Assembly (NCBI RefSeq): GCF_003014535.1 | Contig: NZ_PYGD01000001.1 | Span: forward strand, 806,001-870,000 | DNA: 64,000 nt | DNA from: Taibaiella chishuiensis | GTDB lineage: Bacteria > Bacteroidota > Bacteroidia > Chitinophagales > Chitinophagaceae | Direction of reading: 5' to 3' | In this document: positions 7,767 to 17,108 of the stretch, one piece after another | Numbering within the stretch: position 1 is the stretch's first letter | How the letters are laid out: each line of letters opens with the position of its first letter | Notes under the pieces: generated by a model | Seen by the model: only the letters and a program-made list of their open reading frames with translations | Told to the model about the DNA's origin: nothing | Databases searched by the model: none | Program-made: the position numbers and the translations under genes

Positions 7767-9887
7767 TTACAGTTTTGTAATACCCATATTGTAGAATACA
7801 AAGCTCCAGATATCTGCGGCTTCGTCGATCATTTTGGAGGTTGGTTTACCCGCGCCATGACCGGCTTTGCTGTCGATACGGATCAGGGTAGGATTGGCGC
7901 AACCCTGGGCTTCCTGCAGTGCAGCGGCAAACTTAAAGGAGTGCGCCGGTACTACGCGGTCGTCGTGGTCGGCCGTGGTAACCAGGGTAGCGGGGTAGCA
8001 GGTGCCTTTTTTGATATTGTGTAAAGGCGAGTATTTGATCAGGTAATCAAACTGGTCTTTGTTGTCGCTGCTGCCATACTCTACCGCCCAGCCCCAGCCT
8101 ACGGTGAATTTGTGATAACGCAGCATATCCAGTACGCCAACCTGTGGCAGGGCCACTTTAAACAGGTCGGGACGCTGGGTAAGACAGGCGCCGATCAGCA
8201 GGCCGCCGTTGCTGCCGCCGCGGATGGCCAGTTTGGATGAACTGGTATATTTCTGTTTGATCAGGTATTCGGCGCCGGCAATAAAGTCGTCGAACACGTT
8301 CTGTTTTTTGCCGAGCATACCGCCTTTGTGCCACTCTTCGCCATACTCGCCGCCGCCACGCAGGTTGGCTACGCAATACACACCGCCGTTTTCGATAAAT
8401 ACCATATTGGCTACCGAGAAGGCTGGGGTAATGTTCACGTTAAAACCGCCGTAGGCATACAGCAGGGTCGGGTTCTTGCCATTCATTTTCAAACCCTTTT
8501 TATGGGTAATGAACATGGGCACCTTGGTGCCGTCCTTGCTGGTATAGAACACCTGTTTGGTTTCGTAGGCAGCCGGGTCGAACTTTACTTCAGACTTGCG
8601 GAACAGCTCTGATTTACCGGTTTGGATATCATACTTGAAAATGGTAGGCGGATAGGTAAAGGAGGTAAAGGAATAGAAGAAAGACTGGTCTTCTTTTTTA
8701 CAACCGAAACCGCCGGCAGTACCTACACCGGGCAGGGTAATGTTGTGCTCCAGTTTACCGTCGAGGCTGTACTGTACTTTCAGCGAAGCGGCATCTTTAA
8801 GATAACTGGCAAACAGTTTGCCACCGCCGGTGCTTACGCCTTCCAGGGTTTCTTTCTGCTCGGGGATAATGGTTTTCCAGTTGGCTTCGCCGGGGTTTTT
8901 AGGGTCGAGCAATACCACTTTATTGTTGGGCGCACTGCTATTGGTCTGCAGCAGTATTTTGTCGCCTACGTTGTCTACCACGCTGGCATTGGTTTTAAAG
9001 CCGGGCACGATGGTGGAGAAGTTGCTCACGCTGCGGTCGGTCAGGTCCTGTACTTTGATCTCACTGCCGTCGGTACCTTCAGAAATACTCAGTACCAGGA
9101 AGCGTTCGTCTTCGGTAAGACCGCCGCTTACATAACGCAGCGGGTGCTCGCGGTCTTCATAGATCAGGATATCCTGGCTTTGAGGTGTGCCTATGCGGTG
9201 GAAGTATACTTTCTGGTATTCGGTTTTGGCGCTGAACTTGGTCGCTTCGTCCTTCGGACGGTCGTAACCGCTGTAATAGAAGCCCAGCTCTCCTTTCCAG
9301 CTGATGCCGGTAAACTTCACGTATTCCAGTTTATCGGAAAGCAGTTTACGGTTCTGGAAGTCCATCACATAGATTTCCTGCCAGTCGCTGCCCGAGGCCG
9401 AGGCGGCGTAGGCAAAGTACTTTTGCTTTTTGGAGAAGGCCGTGGCCTGCAGGGCTACCGTACCGTCGGTAGACAGTTTGTTGGGATCCAACAGTACTTC
9501 CGGTGTACCGGTCAGTCCTTTTTGAACATAGAGCACGGCCTGGTTCTGCAAACCGTCGTTTTTATAAAAGGTATACCAGTCGCCTTCTTTATCGGGTGCG
9601 CTGTACCTGGGGTAGTTCCAGAGTTCGGTCAGGCGGTCGTGCAGTTTCTGCCGGTAAGGAATTTTCGACAGGTAGTTATGGGTCAGGGTATTCTCTTCCT
9701 TAACCCAGGCTTCGGTATCTTTTGCCGTATCGTTTTCGAGCCAGCGGTAAGGGTCGGCGATCTGGGTGCCAAAGTAATTGTCGGTCTGCTCCACTTTGCG
9801 GGTGTGTGGATACTGTAGGGATTGTGCGCTCATACCAAAAGAAACGCCCAGCGAAAGGGCGATTAAGGGTAAGGATTTTTTAGCCAT
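7767..9887 (-). CDS. Prolyl oligopeptidase family serine peptidase (S9A), exported
   Basis: A 706-residue peptidase cutting after proline in short peptides. A 21-residue signal peptide (ending SFGMSAQ) makes it an envelope enzyme, unlike cytosolic mammalian homologues. The N-terminal seed (YPHTRKVEQTDNYFG then DPYRWLEND) is the classic S9A opening, followed by a roughly 330-residue beta-propeller. The C-terminal alpha/beta hydrolase domain has the nucleophile in GGSNGG (Ser559), the acidic region TTADHDDRVVP and the catalytic His in KAGHGAGKP (His677). All three triad elements are present and the length is normal. It is preceded by a 34-bp gap after an unrelated small secreted protein gene and followed by a strong terminator. 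Confidence 0.93.
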   Translation of the reverse strand: MAKKSLPLIALSLGVSFGMSAQSLQYPHTRKVEQTDNYFGTQIADPYRWLENDTAKDTEAWVKEENTLTHNYLSKIPYRQKLHDRLTELWNYPRYSAPDKEGDWYTFYKNDGLQNQAVLYVQKGLTGTPEVLLDPNKLSTDGTVALQATAFSKKQKYFAYAASASGSDWQEIYVMDFQNRKLLSDKLEYVKFTGISWKGELGFYYSGYDRPKDEATKFSAKTEYQKVYFHRIGTPQSQDILIYEDREHPLRYVSGGLTEDERFLVLSISEGTDGSEIKVQDLTDRSVSNFSTIVPGFKTNASVVDNVGDKILLQTNSSAPNNKVVLLDPKNPGEANWKTIIPEQKETLEGVSTGGGKLFASYLKDAASLKVQYSLDGKLEHNITLPGVGTAGGFGCKKEDQSFFYSFTSFTYPPTIFKYDIQTGKSELFRKSEVKFDPAAYETKQVFYTSKDGTKVPMFITHKKGLKMNGKNPTLLYAYGGFNVNITPAFSVANMVFIENGGVYCVANLRGGGEYGEEWHKGGMLGKKQNVFDDFIAGAEYLIKQKYTSSSKLAIRGGSNGGLLIGACLTQRPDLFKVALPQVGVLDMLRYHKFTVGWGWAVEYGSSDNKDQFDYLIKYSPLHNIKKGTCYPATLVTTADHDDRVVPAHSFKFAAALQEAQGCANPTLIRIDSKAGHGAGKPTSKMIDEAADIWSFVFYNMGITKL

Positions 9888-9921
9888 TTTATCGTGTTTG
9901 ATGAGGTTTTTTCTTGTTCGG

Positions 9922-10617
9922 TTAAAGTTGTTTGCAATTATGAAGCTGCATGTCTTCCATATCGTCGTACATCAGTTTTAGTAATTTCGATTTCCTTTTC
10001 TGTATATTCAGTTTATCGCGGGTATAACGGTCAAAGAAATTAAAACAGTTATAACTCGCGCACCCGCCTTCCTGTTTCAGGATAATCTGGTAGCAATCCC
10101 TGAAATGCTGCATCGCGGTATAAAAATAGTCCAGGCTGAACTTCAGACCAAAAACTTTACGGGTACCGACCGTATGGGTACAGCTATTTTTAAAAGCATC
10201 CGTTATTTTACGCTGCGGGCTGATCGCCATTACCGTATTCGGGCTGAAACATTGCATGTCTATCACCAGCGAATCGCGGATCAGCGGGATCTCTGCTTCT
10301 ATACCATTGCTCAGCAGCTCAAAGCCGTTTTTCCTTTTCCGCAGGAATACCAATACCTGCTGGCCTTCGGCATAAGGCATCCAACGGTAGGATCCCGAGC
10401 CTGCCAGGCCTATGTACCGGGCAATTTTGATCTGGCCGCCCTTGCCCTGCCGGTCGGCAAGGTAATAATACAGGTCCTCTACCTTGGTAATGGTGCCGTA
10501 GGCAATCCTGTCTGCCGATATCGCCATATCGAATAGTTTCATGGCTTTGTAGGTTGCGTGTGCACCAGGCAGGAACACCGCCAGGCATACGAGGATAAGC
10601 AGGAAACTCTTCATCAT
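9922..10617 (-). CDS. Unknown secreted protein
   Basis: A 231-residue protein from tandem ATGs at 10617/10614 with a signal peptide (MMKSFLLILVCLAVFLPGAHA). A longer frame to 10725 is rejected because it puts about 35 residues before the signal. The middle reads like a small beta-barrel domain (ADRIAYGTITKVEDLYYYLA, EGQQVLVFLRKRKNGF). The C-terminal third is helical, basic and Cys-containing (GGCASYNCFNFFDRY). No family was recognised. The gene is divergent from fabG. Confidence 0.6.
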   Translation of the reverse strand: MMKSFLLILVCLAVFLPGAHATYKAMKLFDMAISADRIAYGTITKVEDLYYYLADRQGKGGQIKIARYIGLAGSGSYRWMPYAEGQQVLVFLRKRKNGFELLSNGIEAEIPLIRDSLVIDMQCFSPNTVMAISPQRKITDAFKNSCTHTVGTRKVFGLKFSLDYFYTAMQHFRDCYQIILKQEGGCASYNCFNFFDRYTRDKLNIQKRKSKLLKLMYDDMEDMQLHNCKQL

Positions 10618-10769
10618 GCTGCAAGATACAATAGCCGGAAACGGTACGGAAAAGACAGGGAAAACAGGCCGGCAACCTGCCGGGGGGCGGGATGCCGGGG
10701 CGGCTAATTTCGTCCAAAAGTACAAATTTCGATCATAAAGATTTATTTTAGCGGCGCGAAACTACAATT

Positions 10770-11516
10770 ATGAGATTACTTGAGAATAAAACCGCCCTGG
10801 TTACCGGTGGTAGCCGGGGTATCGGCGAGGCTATCGTACTGAAATTTGCAGAACATGGCGCCAATATCGCTTTCACCTATTTATCTTCCGACGAGAAGGC
10901 CAAAGCCCTGGAAGAGAAACTGACCGCTATGGGTGTAAAGGCCAAGGCCTATAAAAGTGATGCCGCTGACTTTGCCGCGGCAGAAGCACTGGCTGCCGAT
11001 GTGGCGCAAACTTTTGGTGGTATCGATATCTGTGTGAATAACGCCGGTATCTCGCGCGACAACCTGTTGCTGCGGGTTACGCCCGAACAATGGGATGAAG
11101 TCATGCATGCCAATCTTAAATCCGTATTTAACCTTACCAAACAGGTAATACGCAGCATGATGAAGGCACGCAAAGGCAGTATCATCAATATGACCTCTAT
11201 TGTAGGTGTAAAAGGTAATGCAGGCCAGAGCAGTTATGCCGCTTCCAAAGCGGGCATCATCGGGTTCACCAAATCTATAGCGCAGGAGCTGGGCAGCCGT
11301 AATGTACGTTGCAACGCCATTGCACCGGGCTTTATCGAAACCGATATGACCCATTACCTGAAAGAAGGCGATGCCGGCAACTGGTTCGAAAAAATTCCGC
11401 TGCAGCGTTTTGGCAAGCCCGAGGAGATCGCTGATGTAGCGCTGTTCCTGGCTTCCGATATGAGTAATTATGTAACCGGCCAGGTGATCAGCGCCTGCGG
11501 CGGTATGAATGTATAA
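10770..11516 (+). CDS. fabG: 3-oxoacyl-[ACP] reductase
   Basis: A 248-residue short-chain dehydrogenase that reduces 3-oxoacyl-ACP with NADPH in type II fatty acid synthesis. It has the cofactor motif TGGSRGIG (residues 12-19), NNAGIS, and the catalytic Asn115, Ser143, Tyr156 and Lys160 (SSYAASK). The C-terminal lid RCNAIAPGFIETDM is standard. Starting at the ATG at 10770 gives the normal FabG length. fabH follows 134 bp downstream, separated by a hairpin and its own -7 element, so the two are adjacent in the pathway but probably separately transcribed. Confidence 0.93.
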   Translation: MRLLENKTALVTGGSRGIGEAIVLKFAEHGANIAFTYLSSDEKAKALEEKLTAMGVKAKAYKSDAADFAAAEALAADVAQTFGGIDICVNNAGISRDNLLLRVTPEQWDEVMHANLKSVFNLTKQVIRSMMKARKGSIINMTSIVGVKGNAGQSSYAASKAGIIGFTKSIAQELGSRNVRCNAIAPGFIETDMTHYLKEGDAGNWFEKIPLQRFGKPEEIADVALFLASDMSNYVTGQVISACGGMNV

Positions 11517-11539
11517 ATAAGGAACGTTGAAGACTCCGG

Positions 11540-11574
11540 CAGGAGTGCTGTCCGGGTTGCCGGCGGTACTCCTG
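11540..11574 (+). terminator. Hairpin after fabG
   Basis: CAGGAGT (11540-11546) and ACTCCTG (11568-11574) pair, with an inner CCGG/CCGG helix. The following T run is weak (TTAATTT), so termination is likely but not certain. Confidence 0.5.
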
Positions 11575-11617
11575 TTAATTTGCCGGGCAGGGCTGTAGCT
11601 AATTACTGAATTACTCC

Positions 11618-11625
11618 TACCTTTG
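11618..11625 (+). promoter_or_regulatory. Bacteroidota -7 element for fabH (TACCTTTG)
   Basis: TACCTTTG matches TAnnTTTG and lies 25 bp before the fabH ATG. No clear TTG box at the expected distance was seen. Confidence 0.4.
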
Positions 11626-11650
11626 TCCTCTCAAAAATAAAAATATTTTA

Positions 11651-12640
11651 ATGGGAAAGATTCATGCAGCGATTACAGCTGTAGGTGGCTATGTGCCGGA
11701 CTATATTTTATCCAATAAAGAATTAGAATCAATTGTAGATACGACCGATGAGTGGATTTCTGCGCGGACCGGGATTAAAGAGCGTCGTATCCTTAAAGGC
11801 GAGGGACTGGGCACTTCTTTCCTGGCTACCAATGCCGTAAAAGATCTTTTAGAAAAAAGGCAGATCGATCCTGCTACTATAGACCTGCTGATCTGTGCTA
11901 CGACTACGCCCGATATGCAGTTCCCGGCTACGGCCAACCTGGTTGCCGCCAATACCGGTATGACCAATGCTTTCAGTTATGATATCAGTGCCGCCTGTAG
12001 CGGCTTTCTTTACGCCCTGAATACCGGTGCGCAGTTTATCGAAAGCGGTAAAAGCAAACGCGTAATCGTTGTGGGTGCTGATAAAATGAGCTCAATCGTC
12101 GATTACCAGGACCGTTCTACCTGTATTATATTCGGCGATGGCGCGGGTGCTGTACTACTCGAACCCAACGACGAAGGTAATGGTGTACTGGACTCTATCC
12201 TGAAGAGCGATGGTAAAGGCTGGGTGCACCTACACCAGAAAGCCGGCGGTTCGGCAAAACCGGCAACCATCGAAACGGTAATGGCCAAGGAACACTTTAT
12301 TTACCAGGAAGGCCAGACGGTATTCAAATTTGCGGTAAAAAATATGGCCGATGTGTCTGCCGAGATTATGGAACGCAACGGGCTTACAGCCGAGTCGGTA
12401 GACTGGCTGGTGCCGCACCAGGCCAATCTCCGGATCATCAGCGCTACTTCCGAAAGGATGAACCTGCCCGAAGAAAAAGTAATGCTCAATATCCAGCGGT
12501 ATGGGAATACGACCAGCGGTACCATCCCGCTGTGTCTCTGGGAGTGGGAGAGCCGTCTTAATAAGGGCGACAACCTGATCCTGGCTGCATTTGGCGGCGG
12601 TTTTACCTGGGGATCAACTTATATTAAATGGGCTTATTAA
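11651..12640 (+). CDS. fabH: 3-oxoacyl-[ACP] synthase III
   Basis: A 329-residue condensing enzyme that starts fatty acid synthesis by joining an acyl-CoA primer to malonyl-ACP. The catalytic triad is complete: Cys116 in [10 protein letters not shown], His256 in VPHQANLRI and Asn286 in [10 protein letters not shown]. The N-terminal [15 protein letters not shown] is the CoA-binding signature. Bacteroidota FabH enzymes often use branched primers; this is inference. The length is normal. An 11-bp hairpin with a T run follows within 25 bp of the stop. Confidence 0.95.
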   Translation: MGKIHAAITAVGGYVPDYILSNKELESIVDTTDEWISARTGIKERRILKGEGLGTSFLATNAVKDLLEKRQIDPATIDLLICATTTPDMQFPATANLVAANTGMTNAFSYDISAACSGFLYALNTGAQFIESGKSKRVIVVGADKMSSIVDYQDRSTCIIFGDGAGAVLLEPNDEGNGVLDSILKSDGKGWVHLHQKAGGSAKPATIETVMAKEHFIYQEGQTVFKFAVKNMADVSAEIMERNGLTAESVDWLVPHQANLRIISATSERMNLPEEKVMLNIQRYGNTTSGTIPLCLWEWESRLNKGDNLILAAFGGGFTWGSTYIKWAY

Positions 12641-12660
12641 GCCGTTTTCAATACTACCGG

Positions 12661-12695
12661 AAAGGTGTGTCTTACGTGACGCACCTTTTTTGTTT
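12661..12695 (+). terminator. fabH terminator
   Basis: Arms AAAGGTGTGTC (12661-12671) and GACGCACCTTT (12678-12688), with one G-T wobble, are followed by a T run. This is a typical intrinsic terminator. Confidence 0.8.
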
Positions 12696-12699
12696 TAGG

Positions 12700-14170
12700 G
12701 GAAGTCCTGTCATCCTGAACACCCGGAAGCACAACTACCCAAAGGGAGTCTGTCATCCTGAGCCTTGCTAAGGATCTCATCCCATAGCTGGCTTTATTAG
12801 AGGGGTACGTTTAATGGAGTGTGCTACCGGCTTACTTGTACTTGTACGCCCTTCAGTAAGATCCTTCGCGATGCTCAGGATGACAATCATCTTCCCTAAT
12901 AGACTACTCTCTCAGTTTTGTACTTAACCTTCCTCTGTTAAGATCCCTACCAAAGGGAGCCTGTCATCCTGAGCCGTGCGAAGGATCTCATCCCATAGCT
13001 GGCTTTATTAGAGGGGGGCGTTTAAATGAGTGTACTACCGGCTTACTTGTACTTGTACGCCCTTTAGTAAGATCCTTCGCGATGCTCAGGACAACTACCA
13101 AAGGGAGCCTGTCATCCTGAGCCGTGCGAAGGATCTCATCAGTTAGCTGGCTTTATTAGAGGGGTGCGTTTAAATGAGTGTGCTACCGGCTTACCTGTAC
13201 TCGGACGCCCTTTAGTAAGATCCTTCGCGGGGCTCAGGATGACAATCATCTTCCCTGATAGACTACTCCTCAGTTTTGTACTTGTCCTCCCTCTGTTAAG
13301 CTCTTTCGCTGTGCTCGGGACAACTACCAAAGGGAGCCTGTCATCCTGAGCCGTGCGAAGGATCTCATCAGTTAGCTGGCTTTATTGGAGGGGGACGTTT
13401 AATTGAGTGTGCTACCGGCTTGCTTGTACTTGTACGCTCTTCAGTTAAGATCCTTCGCTGCGCTCAGCGACAACTACCCAAAGGGAGCCTGTCATCCTGA
13501 GCCGTGCGAAGGATCTCATCCTATAGCTGGCTTTATTAGAGGGGGTGCGTTTAATTGAGTGTGCTACCGGCTTACTTGTACTTGTACGCTCTTCAGTAAG
13601 ATCCTTCGCGATGCTCAGGATGACAATCATCTTCCCTGATAGGCTACTCCTCAGTTTTGCGCTTGTCCTCACTCTGGTAAGCTCTTTCGCTGCGCTCGGG
13701 ACAACTACCCAAAGGGAGCCTGTCATCCTGAGCCGTGCGAAGGATCTCATCAGTTAGCTGGCTTTATTAGAGGGGTGCGTTTAATTGAGTGTGCTACCGG
13801 CTTACCTGTACTCGTGCGCCCTTCAGTAAGATCCTTCGCGATGCTCAGGATGACAATCATCTTCCCTAATAGACTACTCCTCCGTTTTGTACTTGTCCTC
13901 ACTCTGGTAAGCTCTTTCGCTGGGCTCGGGACAACTACCCAAAGGGAGCCTGTCATCCTGAGCCGTGCGAAGGATCTCATCCCATAGCTGGCTTTATTGG
14001 AGGGGGACGTTTAATTGAGTGTGCTACCGGCTTACCTGTACTCGTGCGCCCATCAGTAAGATCCTTCGCGATGCTCAGGATGACAATCATCTTCCCTGAT
14101 AGGCTACTCCTCAGTTTTGCGCTTGTGCTCCCTCAGTTAAGATCCTTCGCGGGGCTCAGGATGACAATCA
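12700..14170. repeat. Tandem array of REP-like inverted elements (230-bp and 150-bp units)
   Basis: No real gene lies between fabH and the response regulator. The DNA is an array whose forward arm reads GTCATCCTGAGC-nnn-GCGAAGGATCT, with exact or near copies at about 12751, 12962, 13110, 13339, 13490, 13721 and 13951. The reverse arm AGATCCTTCGC-nnn-GCTCAGGATGAC lies about 90 bp after most of them. Unit spacings are 211, 148, 229, 151, 231 and 230 bp. The short units lack the roughly 80-bp second spacer, as if lost between GCTCAGGA and GCTCGGGACAAC copies. The spacer AGCTGGCTTTATTAGAGGGG is conserved. Translations of the arms give misleading short frames (RSFARLRMT), which were discarded. The arms resemble REP-like intergenic repeats known from many bacteria. 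Confidence 0.9.
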
Positions 14171-14198
14171 TCTCACATCTCACATCTCACATTTGCCA

Positions 14199-14834
14199 TC
14201 ACTTATCCAGGCCGAGCTCTATGGCATACTTCACCAGGCCAGCGGTATTCTTGGCCTCCAGCTTCAGCGACAGGTTTAACCGGTAATTTTCAACAGTTCT
14301 TTTGCTGAGAAAAAGTTCGTCGGCGATTTGCTGGTTGCTGTAACCGCGGGCCAGCAACCGGAGTATTTCCGTCTCCCGGGGTGTAAGCGAATACCGTGCC
14401 GATGTTTTGCGGTTGATCGTTTTCTGGAAGTCGGTAATGCGTTGCCGCATATCGTCTGTAAGGAATTGTTGTCCTGCCGATACGGTTTCGATAGCGCGGA
14501 TCAGCGTTTCCCGGTCGGTATTCTTCAGCAGGTAACCTAATGCCCCGTTTTTGATCATATTACTTGCATACAGGGTATTGTCAAAATTCGTGAGGGTAAG
14601 CACTTTCAGTTCCGGGAACTCTTTGCGCAACGCAAGTATAATTTCTTCGCCACGGATATCGGGCATATTGATGTCGAGCAGAAGTACATCCGGGAGGTTG
14701 ATGCGAAGTCCTTCGAGCAGGGTGGCGCCATTGAGGTAAGTATACGGTACACTTATAAAAGAGCAGGAGGACAACATGTCCCTTACCCCGTTAATAACCA
14801 GGGGATGATCATCGGCAATGGCAACACATATCAT
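14199..14834 (-). CDS. LuxR/NarL-type response regulator
   Basis: A 211-residue response regulator. Residues 1-120 are the receiver domain: acidic pair Asp8/Asp9, phosphoacceptor Asp54 in LLLDINMP, the Thr in VLTLTNF and Lys in YLLKNTD. Residues 145-208 are a LuxR-type helix-turn-helix (LTPRETEILRLLARGYSNQQ, then LFLSKRTVENYR). Signalling is inferred to come from the histidine kinase whose gene lies just upstream on the same strand (68-bp gap). The 3' end abuts the repeat array. Likely targets are the paired inverted repeats at 16934-17040. Confidence 0.93.
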   Translation of the reverse strand: MICVAIADDHPLVINGVRDMLSSCSFISVPYTYLNGATLLEGLRINLPDVLLLDINMPDIRGEEIILALRKEFPELKVLTLTNFDNTLYASNMIKNGALGYLLKNTDRETLIRAIETVSAGQQFLTDDMRQRITDFQKTINRKTSARYSLTPRETEILRLLARGYSNQQIADELFLSKRTVENYRLNLSLKLEAKNTAGLVKYAIELGLDK

Positions 14835-14902
14835 AGCAGCTTTATAATCAGCAGGTTTAGTCTATACAATAATACCAAAAAAAAGCGTCTTCCTGCTATT
14901 TT

Positions 14903-16879
14903 TTAACTAAAAGGGAATTCCATGCTGGTTGTGGTGCCTCTTCCCGGCGTGGAACTGATATGAATTTTGCCCCGGAGCAGCCTGGCCCTTGCTTCGAGAT
15001 TGGTAAGACCGAGTCCTTTCTTTACTTTGCCCATATCGAAACCAATGCCATCGTCTTCGATCAGCACATTGAGTTTACCGTTCCGTTCAAAGATCTGGAT
15101 ATTGACCTTCGCCGCCCGTGCATGTTTGACCGTATTCTGGATTACCTCCTGCAGCATCCGGTATATCGATAATTTGGCCGAAGGGTCGCTGATACAGATC
15201 TCGGAATTGACCTGGAGGTCGATATAGTTTTGCTGTAGCGATTGGTTGACCGAGCCCGTGTAGGAGGTCAGTATTTCTTTAAGGCTAAAGCCTGTAATGG
15301 CATCGGGCATTAAGTTGTGCGCGGTTTTGCGTACCTGCACCGCTGTTTCGTTAAGCAGGGCCACTACACCGGCAGTGGCATCGCTGTGGTCCAGGCTCAG
15401 CTTCATTTTCAATACGGCCAGCATGCCGCCTATACCGTCGTGCAGTTCTTTGGCAATACGGCTGCGTTCTATTTCTTCGCCTTCCATTTTTGCTTTAAGC
15501 GTGGTTATCTTGGTCCTGTTCCTGAAGTTACGATAGCCGGCGATCGCAAGGATCAGGATAATGCCGAGGCCGGTAACCACGGCTACGATCTGGGTATTCT
15601 TGTGTTCTATATCCCGTTGTTGTTTTTCGATCAGGAATTCTTTCTGTGCAATTTGTTTGTCTTTTTGTTCGCTGCGGAACCGGGCTTCCAGTTCCCCTGC
15701 TATTCTCAGGCTTTCGCGGTTTTGTATGCTGTCGCGCAGGGCATTGGCTACATGCTGCTGGGCAAGGGCTTCCTGGTAGCGCCCGGTGTTTTCATAAATA
15801 GCTACGAGGGTATTCAGGGCTTTCAGCTTGCCCGACAGGATGCCGGACGATTCGGCTTTGTCCAGCGCTATAAACAGTGCCAGTTCTGCATTCTTAAAGT
15901 CGCCGGCCTGGTAATAAGCATCCGCCAGGGTATAATAAGGCGCTACGATAGAGTAAAACGGGTAGGCTGCATTACTGGGACTGCGCAATGCCCTGCTTTG
16001 GTAGGGGATAGCCTTCTCCGGTTGGTGGAGCGCCAGGTAAAGGCGTGTACGGATAATATAACAGGACTGCAGCAGTTCCTCGTTGCCCGACTTTAAGCCA
16101 TTGGCCAGGGCCTTGGCTGAATAGGCTTCGCAGGCTTTATAATCCTTGCGCATCAGGGCTACTTCCGATTTGTTGATCCATACATACCCATATATACTTT
16201 CCAGTTTCTTTTTCTTCAGCATGAGCGTTTCTGCCAGGTCGAGGTAGTAGGCCGCGTTATCGTACTGGTCCATATGGATCAGGACATCTGCAATATTACT
16301 GTAGGCCATTACCATATTGCGGTCTTCAGGCATTACCTGTTGCATGTACTGGATAATTGCGGAATAATATTCGATGGCCTTCTCATAATTTTCCTGTACG
16401 AAATAGGTGACGCCGATATTGACAAACAGCTTGGGCAACAGCTTCCGGTCATTGCCCGATGTACGGATGTAATGATAAGCTTCTTTATAGTAGCTGAAGC
16501 AGGAGTGGAAGTCGCCCTGGCCCATAGCCACCAGCCCCATCGATATCTTGGAAAGGGAAGCGAAGTAATAGTTGCCGGTAGCGATACTCTGCTGGAACAA
16601 GCGGTTGAACAAGGTCATAGCGCTGTCGGGATAGGTCCATTGCAGCAGGGTGCCCTGCTGGAACAGGTTTTCCTTTTTAATAGAATCAAGGGCATCGGGA
16701 GGCTGTTTCGGCATCCACATACGCAATACCGGGGCGGTGCCCCGCACATCGGCTTTAAACTCCTGTGCATACAGCCCCCTGCCCGGCAGCAGGTACAACA
16801 GCAGCACGAGCAGCCAGGTATAGCAGGAACGGCAGGCCCGCGGCAAAGAGTTATGGCAGTAGGTAAATAAGGCCGGCAT
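14903..16879 (-). CDS. TPR-containing sensor histidine kinase (HisKA_3 type)
   Basis: A 658-residue protein from the ATG at 16879; an in-frame TTG at 16909 would add 10 residues ahead of the signal peptide. After the signal come about six TPR-like repeats (for example NYEKAIEYYSAIIQYM, DYKACEAYSAKALANG, EKAIPYQSRALR), then a coiled coil and one transmembrane helix (VVTGLGIILILAIAG). Next is the HisKA_3 dimerisation helix with the phosphoacceptor His in RIAKELHDGIGG (about residue 480). It ends with a HATPase_c domain (N box EVIQNTVKHA, G1 box EDDGIGFD, GLGLTNLEARA). The TPR part should sense in the periplasm. It pairs with the LuxR-type regulator downstream. Confidence 0.9.
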   Translation of the reverse strand: MPALFTYCHNSLPRACRSCYTWLLVLLLYLLPGRGLYAQEFKADVRGTAPVLRMWMPKQPPDALDSIKKENLFQQGTLLQWTYPDSAMTLFNRLFQQSIATGNYYFASLSKISMGLVAMGQGDFHSCFSYYKEAYHYIRTSGNDRKLLPKLFVNIGVTYFVQENYEKAIEYYSAIIQYMQQVMPEDRNMVMAYSNIADVLIHMDQYDNAAYYLDLAETLMLKKKKLESIYGYVWINKSEVALMRKDYKACEAYSAKALANGLKSGNEELLQSCYIIRTRLYLALHQPEKAIPYQSRALRSPSNAAYPFYSIVAPYYTLADAYYQAGDFKNAELALFIALDKAESSGILSGKLKALNTLVAIYENTGRYQEALAQQHVANALRDSIQNRESLRIAGELEARFRSEQKDKQIAQKEFLIEKQQRDIEHKNTQIVAVVTGLGIILILAIAGYRNFRNRTKITTLKAKMEGEEIERSRIAKELHDGIGGMLAVLKMKLSLDHSDATAGVVALLNETAVQVRKTAHNLMPDAITGFSLKEILTSYTGSVNQSLQQNYIDLQVNSEICISDPSAKLSIYRMLQEVIQNTVKHARAAKVNIQIFERNGKLNVLIEDDGIGFDMGKVKKGLGLTNLEARARLLRGKIHISSTPGRGTTTSMEFPFS

Positions 16880-16933
16880 TTGATTTAAGAGAATGGTAAC
16901 CAGGCGCAAGATTGAAAGAATTGTTTAAAAATT

Positions 16934-16953
16934 ATAGAGTAGTAGTACTCTAT
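16934..16953. promoter_or_regulatory. Inverted repeat 1 (TAGAGTA-4-TACTCTA), possible regulator site
   Basis: ATAGAGTA (16934-16941), a 4-base centre GTAG, then TACTCTAT (16946-16953): a perfect 8-base dyad. It lies 55 bp upstream of the kinase start, in the gap shared with the large T9SS gene. NarL-family regulators bind TACnnnT-like heptamers as inverted pairs, so this is a plausible operator for the adjacent regulator. Confidence 0.45.
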
Positions 16954-17020
16954 ATATTTTTTTTGTAATGCCGCATTGGTGTTGACCTGTAGCTTAAGCC
17001 GGCAACGCCCGTTTTTTAAA

Positions 17021-17040
17021 TAGGAGTAGTAATACTCTGT
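17021..17040. promoter_or_regulatory. Inverted repeat 2 (AGGAGTA-4-TACTCTG)
   Basis: TAGGAGTA (17021-17028), a 4-base centre GTAA, then TACTCTGT (17033-17040). It has the same design as the dyad at 16934-16953, with one mismatch in the arms, 87 bp away centre to centre. It lies 69 bp before the ATG of the T9SS protein at 17109. Confidence 0.45.
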
Positions 17041-17108
17041 TTTCTGGCTGGAGCAATAGATAGTTTTGGATTAGAAATTTTGATCACTAATCATCAATTC
17101 AATTGTTC

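Noticed and set aside
12700-14170. CRISPR array
   Set aside because: Units are 150-230 bp with long conserved spacers, inverted arms and no cas genes; this does not fit a CRISPR repeat-spacer pattern.
13139-14286. Several short frames in the repeat array (for example RSFARLRMT-type peptides)
   Set aside because: They are translations of the REP-like arms in both orientations and repeat with the array, with no start signal or conserved family.
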